This document shows, piece after piece, positions 34,310 to 44,051 of a stretch of DNA of 64,000 bases (position 1 is its first letter; each line of letters starts with the position of its first letter). A program made the translations under genes and the position numbers. The notes beneath the pieces are model-generated. The model was not told the origin of the DNA and did not search any database. It saw only the letters and a list, made by a program, of their open reading frames with translations. The stretch is from Magnaporthiopsis rhizophila (taxonomy: Eukaryota > Ascomycota > Sordariomycetes > Magnaporthales > Magnaporthaceae), in NCBI GenBank assembly GCA_003049465.1, contig PYSS01000087.1:1-64000 (forward strand), given 5' to 3'.

Positions 34310-35701
34310 CTACGCGTAACACGCCTGGCCGAAAGCCTCCTCGTGCTCGGCGGCCGAGGGCGCGGGCGGCTGGGACGGCGGCGCTTTGAGCACGATCTCG
34401 GGGAAGGCGTCCTGGGCGCGCTCGGGCAGCGACTCGATGTAGCCGCGCCACATGGCCCGGCAGCCGCGGCACAGGTCGACGCCGCCGAAGCGGTACATGC
34501 GGCGCGCGCCGTACGACGCCTGGTAGCTGCAGCGGTCGCATTGCGGCTCGGCCGAGCGGGCCAGGTACGCGGGCAGCTCGGGGAACATGAGCTCGTCGCT
34601 GCGCTTCAGCAGCGTGTGGAAACGCTCGACGCCCGGCACCTGGACGGCGGGGACGGCGGCGGGGTCGTCGCCGGGCTTGCCGTCGTCCTCGACGCTGGTG
34701 TCGCTCCCGCGGCTCTGGCTGGGGCGGGTGCTGGCGCCGCTGTCGGCGCTGCTGGTGCTTCCGCCGCGGCTGCGGCCGCCATCGTCGGCGGCGGCGGCGG
34801 CGGCTGCGTCGCCCGGGGCGCCGGCGGTCTGGGCGTCGACGCGGTTCCACAGCTTCACGTTGCGGCGCGTCTGGGCCACGACGGCGGCCGTCTCGGGCCG
34901 GCCGATGGTCAGGTCCTCCTCGACGAAACGGTAGCGGCGCATCATCATGTGGATGGGCCCGCCGAAAAAGCGGACAAAGTTCATGAGCGGCACGCCCTCG
35001 GGCCTGTGGGCGTAGGCGACGTCGAGGGCCCAAAGCAGCTCGCGTGCGACGCTGAAGGCTTTGACGCGGACCTTTTCGGGCACGTAGGCGAAGGTGTTGT
35101 TGGTTTCGCCCTCGCTGCGGTGCTTGTAAAACGCGACGGCGTCGTACAGCGTGTCTCCGATCTCGGTCAGCAGCTCGAACTGGTCCTCGGACGGGAGGTA
35201 GTCGCATATGTCGGAGCAGGCCAAGGCGGCGGCGAGCGAGAAGCGTGCGAGGGCGTCGCAGTCGCGCATGCGGAACCAGGCGCGGGGGGAGGTGGCGAGC
35301 CCGTTGACGTAGCGCCGGAACAGCTCGTGGTCGCGGCGTTTGCTGGTCTTTTCGGCCGTGATGAGCAGGAAGGTCTTGTACTCGCGCGCCATGAGAGCGT
35401 GGCCCGGCGTGCCTTCGAAAAGCGCGTCGAGCACGCCGTTAAGCGAGTAGCCCAGGATCTGGTCGCCCGCCGTCACGTCGACAAGCTCACCGCGGAACTC
35501 GGCGATGATGCCGATGATGATGGTGCGCATGAAGGCCACGTAGCGCTTCCAGTTGGTATACTGGGGGATAACGCAACGCGTGTACTCCCAGGCGCAGGCG
35601 TAAACCTCCTGTTTCATGGCCTCGGGCAGCACAGTAACGCCGTCCAGGTCATGGGCGATGTCGTTGGGGTAGTACCACGAGTCGTTGAACTTGGGCGCCA
35701 T
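34310..35701 (-). CDS. aba3: Alpha-ionylideneethane synthase, BcABA3 type
   Basis: Non-classical sesquiterpene synthase that in Botrytis converts farnesyl diphosphate to alpha-ionylideneethane, the first committed step of fungal abscisic acid synthesis. Intronless, 463 residues from ATG 35701 (an in-frame ATG at 35746 adds 15). Segments I recognise from the BcABA3 family include SWYYPNDIAHDL, CAWEYTRCVIPQYTNW, YVAFMRTIIIGIIAEFRGE, VDVTAGDQILGY, ALFEGTPGHALMAREYKTFL, SPRAWFRMRDCDALARF, EDQFELLTEIGDTLYDAVAF, YKHRSEGETNNTFAYVPE and NFVRFFGGPIHMMMRRYRF. There is no DDXXD motif, as expected. A low-complexity Ala/Ser/Asp insert (about 305-365) separates the core from a C-terminal part with two CxxC pairs (CDRC...CRGC). 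It is divergently transcribed from the P450 at 36862 with a 1.16-kb shared promoter. Confidence 0.88.
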   Translation of the reverse strand: MAPKFNDSWYYPNDIAHDLDGVTVLPEAMKQEVYACAWEYTRCVIPQYTNWKRYVAFMRTIIIGIIAEFRGELVDVTAGDQILGYSLNGVLDALFEGTPGHALMAREYKTFLLITAEKTSKRRDHELFRRYVNGLATSPRAWFRMRDCDALARFSLAAALACSDICDYLPSEDQFELLTEIGDTLYDAVAFYKHRSEGETNNTFAYVPEKVRVKAFSVARELLWALDVAYAHRPEGVPLMNFVRFFGGPIHMMMRRYRFVEEDLTIGRPETAAVVAQTRRNVKLWNRVDAQTAGAPGDAAAAAAADDGGRSRGGSTSSADSGASTRPSQSRGSDTSVEDDGKPGDDPAAVPAVQVPGVERFHTLLKRSDELMFPELPAYLARSAEPQCDRCSYQASYGARRMYRFGGVDLCRGCRAMWRGYIESLPERAQDAFPEIVLKAPPSQPPAPSAAEHEEAFGQACYA

Positions 35702-36861
35702 GGCAAAGAGAGGGAGATGTGACAAGGGAAAACGAGGCTGAAGCAATGAGAATACAGGGCAGGCACTGGAGGCAGCTGTTTAAAGAGATAAGGGGATATA
35801 AATGTAGGCTGGCTGAGTGAAAAGAAAGGACCTTAAGACAGTCTTCCTGAAAGACTTATATATATGTGTGTATTATCCAGGAGGCGGCGTATGAATCGCA
35901 CGAACTGGGTAGCAACTGAGCAGCTTGCCTGAGATTCATGGGTTGTCCGGAGTGTTCCTCCTGACAACCTCGTTCATACTCCCTTTGTCATTCCCTTCAC
36001 TTCCTGCCGCATATTTGTCCCGCCTCGGTTTGTAAGCGATGCTGCCTTTCAGACAGAGTGCGGCATGGCTTCCGCTCCGGATAAGTCGGCATTTTTCTAA
36101 CCCCTCTTCTTGGACCTCGGCTTTCTGCGAGGAGCCTGTACGTTTTCCGAACTTTGCTGCCGGCGAGGCGCCGTGACCCCCGGGTCGAGTCAGGGTTCGT
36201 GCTCGACATGGACGGCTGCAGGGACCGCGGAAGCGATACATGCCGTCACGAGAATGTCTTTTTGGGGTAATATCATCATCATCACTGATCTCCGCGGAGA
36301 CAACTCTGCATGCTGGTGTGGAGCCCCGTTTTATAAGAAATAATGCGGCAATGGTCCCGCAGTGGACTTTTGGATAAGCCCACCCCCTTATATACACACT
36401 TCCTCCGGCGCTGGCCGCGTAAGATGGCTGGGCCCGATAAAGGCGGAGATCTTGTGAGCAAGAGGGGTTGGACAAGGGCTGCCAATGCGGCACGAATAGT
36501 CTGATAGTTTCCCACGCGCTATCAAGAAAGGTGCCGAGCTCGTTTTTCTCAAGAGAAGTCTTCAAGGACTGGTCTCTACCTGGATGCCTCCCCAAGCCTC
36601 ATCCGCTCATCCGGCCTTATATATCTACCTCTTTCTAACACTGACCGATTTTCCATATACCAGATCGTATTCCAGGGCGTCTTTTCCCTGCTACACACCT
36701 AGGTAGGCACTACACCTACCTACCTTGGGCATGTCGTCATGCACAAAAACGGCCACTCTGCCTTCGATGAATGGACATCCGTCTTTAGACTAACTTATTT
36801 ATACCTTATTGCCACCTCGTCGTCTATCCAAATTGTCGAGTCCATAGATTTCAAACTCGCC
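35702..36861. promoter_or_regulatory. Bidirectional promoter region, aba3 / P450
   Basis: Shared upstream region of two divergent cluster genes. It contains GCTTCCGCTCCGGAT at 36068-36082, whose complement ATCCGGAGCGGAAGC resembles the twice-repeated motif upstream of the third P450. It also holds an imperfect inverted repeat CCTAGGTAGGC...CACCTACCTACC at about 36697-36724, and TATATATA near 35860. A 219-codon minus-strand frame at 35936-36595 matches nothing and is probably chance. Confidence 0.5.
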
Positions 36862-38802
36862 ATGGAGTCGCTTTACGACAGCACCTCCAGCCTCTCCTCC
36901 ATGGCCGCCAGCAAGGTTTTGCCGGCCATCCAGGAGGCCCGCCAGCTTGTCGTCGCCATGCCTCGGGTGCCGCCCGTGTCGTGGGGCCAGGCCGCCGCGG
37001 CGGGCGCGTGCGTCTTGACGGTTTGGTACCTGGTGACCAGCGTCCGGGCGTGGTATCGGCTCCGCCAGTTCCCCGCGGCGTCGTGGGTTGCCACCTTCTC
37101 GTACCTCTGGCTGGCCAAAACGACGTACAGCGGCAGGCAGTACTGGGTGCACCGGGAGCTGAACCGCAAGCACAAGCAGCACGGCCCGCTGGTGCGTATC
37201 GGTCCCAACGAGCTCATGACGGACGACGTTGAGATCCTGCGGCGCGTCAGCGCGGCCCGCAGCGGCTACGAGCGCGACACGTGGTACATCACGGGCCGCT
37301 TTAACCCTTACTACGATAACATGTTTACCGTCCTGCAGCCTGCCGCCCATACGCGCTTCAAGTCGCGCACCATGCACGCCTACAGCGGCCGCGAGATGCC
37401 CGACTTCGAGGCCGGCATCGACGGCCAGGTCCGCACCCTCGTCGCCACCCTGCACCACAGATACGCCGGCGCGGGGGCCCTGCTCGACCTCGGGCCCATC
37501 TCGACCTATTTCACCATGGACGTTATCACCCGCCTCGGGTTCGGTAAAGAGTTCGGCTACCTGGCGTCCGAGACGGACCTGTACAGCTTCCTTAAAAGCG
37601 TCAAGGACTTGTGGCCCCGCATGTCCACGTCGGCCGACGTCCCCTGGATCCGCAACGTACTCTTCTCCACCTTCTTCCTCAAGCTCCTCGGCCCCAAGCC
37701 GCAAGACAAGGAGGGGTTCGGGGCTCTGATGGCGTACGTCCGACCCCCTGTGTGCATGTGTCTCACCCCCACCCGTTTGCTTATCAAAGATGGCGGCTGA
37801 CAAGGGTGCCTGCAGGGTGGCCGAGCACCATGTGGGCAAGCGTTTCAAGGAAGGCGCCGAATCCAAAAAGGACATGCTTGTAAGTCCTCGGTCAAACAAC
37901 CATACCCACCCCTTCCCCCAGCCCCGCCATGATACTACCCCAACCCTTCCCTTCCCATCGTCGTGCTCACAGGGGATGGGCCAGGGTTCCTTCATCCACC
38001 ACGGCCTCACGCAAAAGGAATGCGAGGTCGAGGGCCTCTTCATGGTCGTGGCGGGCACCGAGAGCACAGCGTCGGCGATCCGGTCGACGCTGGTGCACAC
38101 CATGTCGACGCCGTCGGTGCACGCGCTCCTCAGGGCCGAGATCGCGTCGGCGGTCGCGAGCGGCCGGGCCTCGAGCCCCGTCATCAAGGCGGAAGAGGCG
38201 GCGCGCCTGCCCGTGCTGCAGGCCGTCATCTACGAGGGGATCCGCATGCGCCCGCCCCTGCTGGGCCTGCTGCCCAAGGTCGTGCCGCCCGAGGGCGACA
38301 CGCTGGCCGGGTACGCCGTCCCCGGCGGCACCGCCATCTGCGCCAACCAGTCGTCGCTGCTGCGCTCCGAGGCCCTCTTCGGCCCGGACCCGGACGTCTT
38401 CCGGCCCGCCCGCTTCCTGGACCTGCCCGAGGGCGAGCGCGCGGCCATGCAGCGTAACGTCGAAGCCGCGGCCTTTGGGTCGGGCCAGTGGCAGTGCGTG
38501 GGCAGGACCATCGCCTTCATGGAGCTGCACAAAGTCGTGTTTGAGGTGAGTCAAGGCCCGCATCCCTCCCTGCTCCCCCCGCTTTTTCTGGGCTCTTCCT
38601 TTGCGTCTCCCAGTTTGATCGTGGTAGCCTACTGCTCGCCCCTATCTGTAGATACGGATTTGTGCTGACGCAAACCAACCAGTTGTTCCGCCACTTTGAC
38701 CTCCAGCTAGCTCGCCCTCTCAAGCCCTGCGATGTCACCAGCTATGGTGTTTTTCTTGAGTCGAACCTGATGGTCAAGGTGACGGAGGCGGTTAAAGTGT
38801 GA
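36862..38802 (+). CDS. Cytochrome P450, ABA-cluster type (BcABA1/ABA2-like)
   Basis: Haem monooxygenase predicted to oxidise the aba3 product. Four exons: 36862-37733, 37816-37879, 37973-38545 and 38683-38802, giving 542 residues. An N-terminal membrane anchor (about 35-60, AAAGACVLTVWYLVTSV) is followed by FPAASWVATFSYLWLAKTTY, HGPLVRIGPNELMTDD and RPRMSTSADVPWIRN-type segments that I associate with the Botrytis ABA P450s. I-helix VVAGTESTAS, ExxR in YEGIRMRPP and haem loop FGSGQWQCVG (about 487) are all present, so it should be active. The start at 36862 is preferred over an in-frame ATG at 36739. Exon 3 has two possible acceptors (CACAG at 37972 or GGCCAG 9 bases on), differing by three residues. 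Which ABA P450 it corresponds to is not decided here. Confidence 0.88.
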
Positions 38803-40407
38803 ACCATGTGCCGCCGGCAAAGATTGTTGAATTTTTAATATTTTTTTGTTTGTTTTTTGCCCCATTAGGGAAACGTAAACGACCACTCCTTTAACAACCC
38901 CCAGGTTACATGTCATTTACGAGCCACATTCTTAACAGCTCCGCATTCGGCCTAGTTTTCCATAGGTACCACTTTCGTTTGGCTAGAAAGCTGTTGTTGA
39001 TAGTATTATACTAGCGCGGTACGGAACTGAATTATTACGCAGTTTAAGCTCACACCAAGCCTCTTTTCACAATCTTAACAACCGCCTACCTTGCAGCATT
39101 TCCGACACCGCATCTTACAAGTCACATAGTTCTCTCTTTTTTTTTATTTTCTTTTTAGCTTTCCACACTCTCTTGTCTCCTTCCCAATCGGCCCGTATTA
39201 TAAATGTATCGAGTTAGGCTGCGGGGTTGCCATTCGAACTTCCCAACCCCACAAGTCTTGCGTATAACCGGCCCAGTCACGGGCTTGCAAAATGTCTCGC
39301 TTATATAAGGACCCAGCGGATCGTAGCCCTCGATACGACAACGTTCCCTTTCGCTTTGGTGTAACGGGTACTACCTTGGTCTAGTATCGTACAAACTCTC
39401 CAATAGGCACTCCCTCGGGGCTCGGCCACCTCAACAACCTCTAGTCTGACCTTTATTATAGTTCGCGTTGGGATCCACACTTGAACTTGCTTTCTAATGC
39501 CGCGAGATCGGTTTTCACGGAGATGCTAGTTTAAACGTAACGTCGTACCTTGCGCGTTTGACAGGCTTCTCACATGAACGCCCATCCCTCGGTCCACTGC
39601 CACATCCTGGAATGTCTAGACGGTCGAGCATGGGATGTAGCTGAATCGGACAGAATTGTGGGGGTGGGGTGCCAAAAAACCCAGTCCGCGCGGGAGGCTG
39701 CGACAATCCCAGGTGGGGTGAAGCGGTTACGCTGCATCTCTTATCAACGTTACACTGCATCAGTCGTTAGATAATCATAAAGCTTAACTTGGCAGCTTCC
39801 CATTGTGATCCAACCTTTAAGATACCCGAGCCATTTAATGAGGGCACATAGGTCCTCCGTCAGACCACGTCATGCAAGGGCGTGACTCGACGGCCCGGCC
39901 CGACAAGGATCAAGCCAAGGCGGCCACGCGGCCCTGTGGGCGCAGTATTTCTAAAACCGGTTTAGCTACGCACGAGCCACGTTCGCGTAGCTTGTAATTA
40001 CCGTAAACAACAACGTCCGCCCGCAAGCACGGCGACGGAAAAGGGAATCCGCGGGTGATTGCAACCTGAGTCGATTACAACCTGCCGGCCGCTGAGTCGA
40101 GCAGTGCCGACCCCGTTCGGACGGCCTTCCCCTGGGTCCGACCGGTGCCCCCGCATCGGGCATTGTATGCCTCCTCCCGTCGGGTGACAGCTCGGTCCCC
40201 TTATGCGGGAGGAGGAGAGGCCTTCGTTTTCCGCTTCAAGGTGGAGCGCTTGACCTTGTTCGCTATTCTCTTGATTACTTCGAGGAGCATTTCGGACAGT
40301 GGTCGCTAAGCTCACTCGCCTCCTCGTCTACTGATTATCTGACCCCTAGATTGCTCTATTCCCAGCCACCCAATCACTAGACACGGCAGCAGCCCTTTAC
40401 AGTAACA
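38803..40407. other. AT-richer spacer inside the island, with a repeat copy
   Basis: No gene is supported on either strand. Around 39315-39387 lies a copy, in opposite orientation, of the sequence at about 43716-43790; both share GTAACGGGTACTACCTTGGTC. No remnant of a dehydrogenase was recognised. Confidence 0.5.
39315..39387 (+). repeat. Dispersed repeat, copy 1
   Basis: About 65-70 bp aligning with the reverse complement of part of the LTR-like unit at 43706-43820: shared blocks are ACAACGTTCC, CTTT, and GTAACGGGTACTACCTTGGTC followed by AGT. The ends of the element are not preserved here. Confidence 0.6.
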
Positions 40408-42580
40408 ATGCTCACTCTTTCCTTGTACATTTTGGGCCTCCCGCTCATGCTGCTCCTCGCCCGTGGCTTTTACAATGTGTTCCTTCATCCCCTCCGTCGC
40501 TACCCAGGCCCGCTGCTCTGCCGCGCCAGCTTCCTCCCACTGATGCTGGAGCACTGCCGGGGCGACTCGAACCGGTACATCGAGGCCCTTCACGGGCAGT
40601 ACGGCCCCGTCGTCCGCGTCGAGCCCAACCTGCTGAGCTACGCCGACAGCCGGGCCTGGTCCGACATTTATGGGCACCGTAGAACCGAAGACAAGGCGAG
40701 GCCGCGGGGCGCCCTGCCCAAGGCGTCCTTCGGCGTCCGTACCAACCTCAATGGCGTTGCCGACATTGTAAGCCACCAAGCCCCGGATTTGCCCTTGCCC
40801 TTCCCTGTCGCTTAACCGAAGGCCGATTTGGGGCCGCCGCTGACAACGGCACGTTCGTTACAATAGATCAATGCGCATAATGAAGAAGACCACAGGCGTA
40901 TGAGGCGGGTGATGAACCACATGTTCGCCCCGTCGGCCCTGGCCAGCGAAGAGCCCCTGGTTCAGCGGTACGTGGACAAGCTGATCACCCGCCTGCGAGA
41001 GCGGGCGGCTCGGGGTGAGGAGGTCGACATGGTGATGTGGTACAAGTACGTTGCCGGCGCCCTCCCTTCTGCAGCATGTTCAGTCCTCCTCGGTGGTCTG
41101 ACGGCATAACTCAAGCTACACTGCCTTCGATATTCTGGGTGCATTGGCCTTCGACCAGGACTTTGGCTGCCTCGAGAGCGGCGAGCTCCATGTAAGTGAA
41201 GAGGAAGCCAAATCGGCATCCGCCAGCTCCCGTCTATGCAAAAAAAGCCCCTTGCCGCTGACAAAAAGTGCTTTTCTGCAGCCGTGGGTAGCCAACGTCT
41301 TCAGGTCTCTGAAGGACGGCTTCCTGCAGCGGACGCTGAAGCGCTTCCCGTACCCACTCAGCCAGCTGGCTTACCGCTACTGGACCGAAAGTGCCCTGAC
41401 TGAAGCCCGCAAGGCCGAGTTTGGCTTCGCCGTCGCCAGCGCAAAGAAGAGGCTCGCTCGGGGTGTCGACGAGGGCAAACACGACTTTATGAGCTACATG
41501 CTGAAGAACAATGACGACAAGGGGTAAGTACTCACTCTTCCGTCCTCCCTGCCCGCGCCATCGATTACCATGTGCTCTTCTTTGCAGCTCGCTGATCCTC
41601 TTAGTCCTATTAGGCTCTCCGAGGGCGAGATAATCAGCAATTCGGCCATTCTCATCATTGCTGGCAGCGAGACTAGTAAGTATACGGCCCTGCGCTTCAT
41701 CATTGCGTAAAAAAAAAAAAAAAAAAAAGTGACTAATCAAATACGTATCGACAACAGCCGGGTCGTATCTCTCTGGTGTCACATTCAATCTGATGATGAA
41801 CCCTGGCATCATGGAAAAACTCACGACCTTAATCCGCTCGACCTTTGCCGCCGACTCCGAGATCACGTCATCTTCGCTCGCCCAACTCGAGTACCTGACG
41901 GCAGTGCTCAAAGAAGCCGGGCGCGTATACCCGGCCTTGCCTACCGGTTAGCCAAAATCCCCTTCGAACGCTTGTGCTTTTTTTTTTCTTTTTTTTTCTT
42001 TCAATTACGCAACCGAAACACATGCCGGACGAGTCAGGCTGACGTTTCCCTCCCCTCTTGCACATTAACAGGTCAACCGCGTGAGGTCACCGAGAGCGGG
42101 GCCTTTATCGCTGGCAAGATGGTCCCCGCGGGCTCCGTCGTCTTCGTGCACCCAATGGGGGCCAGCATGGCGCCCTTCAACTTTACGAACCCGGACCGCT
42201 TCGTCCCCGAGCGCTGGCTCAAGGAGCCGCCGGCCCCCTACGCCGACGACAACCTCGAGGCCTCGATGCCGTTCGCTCTGGGCCCGCGGTCCTGCATCGG
42301 CCAAAGGTAAGTAAAAGCGGCTTCCCTCCCACACCCCCTTTTTTCAAATGGCTGGGCCAGCGAGCCCTTGGTCTCATTTCGCCGTCGGTGGCTGACATGG
42401 GCCGGCCTTTGTCTGCTTCCCAGCCTCGCCTGGGTCGAGATGCGCTTGATCCTCGCGCGGCTGCTGTGGAACTTTGACCTGGCGCTGGCCCCGGGCCAGA
42501 CCCGCTGGATTCAAGACCAAAAGGCCTTCCAGGTGTGGGAGAAGACGCCTCTCAAGGTGCGGGTCACGGCGCTAAAGTGA
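40408..42580 (+). CDS. Cytochrome P450, CYP65/CYP58-like
   Basis: Haem monooxygenase resembling the isotrichodermin C-15 hydroxylase group. Eight exons: 40408-40767, 40867-41045, 41116-41191, 41282-41523, 41605-41675, 41758-41946, 42072-42306 and 42424-42580, giving 502 residues; every junction keeps frame. N-terminal anchor MLTLSLYILGLPLMLLLARG, then FHPLRRYPGPLLCRA, YGPVVRVEPNLLSY, INAHNEEDHRRMRR, WYNYTAFDILGALAF joined across intron 2, I-helix LIIAGSETT joined across intron 5, ExxR in LKEAGRVYPALPTG, PDRFVPERWL and haem loop FALGPRSCIG (about 447). The Ala-Gly between E and R is slightly unusual (most relatives have L-R). Intron 5 contains an A run of 20. Same orientation as the flanking P450s, 1.6 kb downstream of the first. 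Substrate unknown; membership in the ABA-like cluster is inferred from position. Confidence 0.9.
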
Positions 42581-43279
42581 CTGCAGTCTTAAGGAAAGCA
42601 GGGATAGCGTGGGCAGCCTTTCGTCTTTTAGCGCAAAACTAAGACGGATCGTTTTGGAGGAACACTCGAGTGACTGTCTTCGAAAGTTATTTGACTGTAT
42701 TTTTCAAATTTACAATTACAAACTATTCACGCATCGTTTTAAGATTGCAGTCCCAGCATACGACCTTACATCTTGCTCGCTCTTTAGGCTTAGCTCAGCA
42801 TTACACATTTCACAGCTTGGACTTACACATGGCGTCTAGGCTGCCGGGCGAAGCTAAGAAAAGAAAAGCATAAATATCACCATTAAAAATTGTAAATCAG
42901 CTGCCACACGAAGTGTACGACATTTTCGTAAAAGGTGAAGGTAGGCGAATAAGGAAAGGAGTTTGACCTGGGCATTTGAAACTCCCCGAAAAAAAAAACC
43001 GGCACCTCCAGAATTGTTCCAACCAGGCCGCGGTCAAAAGATTGGTCATGATGCCTCCTCGACGCAAAGCGCATAACGTCTCCCACGTCAGCAGTAGGCC
43101 CACTGGGGGGGCTCCGCCTCGCACCTGATGGCAAGATAAGCATTTCGTGCATTCCGAAACGTATGCTTTAACGTAACGATCAGACCTGAGGGGTTAGTAC
43201 CTAGCAGCGGGAGACACGATTAAGGCATGTCCGGCGTTGTTGTGCTGCGGTATTGTTTCCGCACTCGAGCCAAGTGGGG

Positions 43280-43610
43280 AGGGGTGGGCGTTCCCCTCCC
43301 CCTGCATGACAATTAGCAACGGCAGGGAAGGAGGAAAGCTTAAGTTATGAGCCGTGCCGGCCGGGGGCTGTTCTGATTATAAATCGCAAATCGGAGCGGG
43401 AAGCGGTACGCCACGGGGGAGGGGGTGTTCCCCGCATGCCAACTAGCAACGACTAGGGAACCGGTGAAGGAGGAAAGTTTAAGTTATGGACCGCGCCGGG
43501 TGTGGATAAAAAAAGCATGTCCATCCACCGTAGCATTCGCGGCTTCCCGGATGGGCTGTTCCGATCATGAACCGCATATCGGAGCGGGAAGCGATACGCT
43601 TGCGCGCTCT
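43280..43610 (+). repeat. Two imperfect direct repeats in a P450 promoter
   Basis: Copy 1 (about 43280-43415) and copy 2 (about 43410-43610) share in order: TTCCCC...GCATG, AACTAGCAACG (AATTAGCAACG in copy 1), GAAGGAGGAAAG, TTAAGTTATG, GGGCTGTTC, and TCGGAGCGGGAAGCG (43391-43405 and 43579-43593) followed by TACGC. Copy 2 has an insertion of about 40 bases before GGGCTGTTCCG. Differences are mainly transitions. Confidence 0.75.
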
Positions 43611-43705
43611 TGGCATGGGGGTGGGGGGTGGTTTTAAAGGAGGTGCGCGGAGTAGATATTCTCGGCCATGGCGAATTTAACCCCGAAAACTCTAATCGAA
43701 GAACC

Positions 43706-43820
43706 TGTCACGGTGACTCGACCAAGGTAGTACCCGTTACGCCATGAAGGTAAAAGAGGAACGTTGTTGTAGCTGGGACTACAACCCCGCCTAGGCCTTA
43801 CAAGGGATCGCACCGTGACA
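43706..43820. mobile_element. Solo-LTR- or foldback-like unit, 115 bp
   Basis: Bounded by a perfect 10-bp inverted repeat, TGTCACGGTG at 43706-43715 and CACCGTGACA at 43811-43820, so it begins TG and ends CA like a solo LTR. The interior includes CTACAACAACGTTCC and GTAACGGGTACTACCTTGG (complement strand), shared with 39315-39387. A perfect flanking duplication is not seen. Confidence 0.5.
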
Positions 43821-44051
43821 GATGACAGAACCTATGGCCGCGCAAAGGCGGCAACACGATGACCGGGTAAATAATTCCCCCCTGCTTGCCTTAGCTTGGT
43901 AAAGTGCGACTTGGGTACTATTGGAAAAGACCTCGTATATCTGGTAGATTTTGTGCTTTGCCAGCTTTTTTGTTTTGTAACCCACCCGCGATCACCGACC
44001 CTTCCCCAAACAGTTTCCTTTGCAGCCCGTTTATTTTACGGGCAGGGCATC

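Larger units (their letters stand above)
42581..44051. other. Repeat-bearing spacer upstream of the third P450
   Basis: No gene. The stretch contains two imperfect direct repeats (43280-43415 and 43410-43610) and an LTR-like unit (43706-43820), described separately. It serves as promoter region for the P450 at 44052. Confidence 0.6.

Noticed and set aside
34181..35722. 513-codon plus-strand frame
   Set aside because: Antisense of the ABA3-like gene.
35936..36595. 219-codon minus-strand frame in the bidirectional promoter
   Set aside because: No recognisable protein; lies exactly in the divergent promoter; overlapping frames on both strands.
36799..38229. 476-codon minus-strand frame
   Set aside because: Shadow of the cluster P450; composition is that of antisense GC-rich coding DNA.
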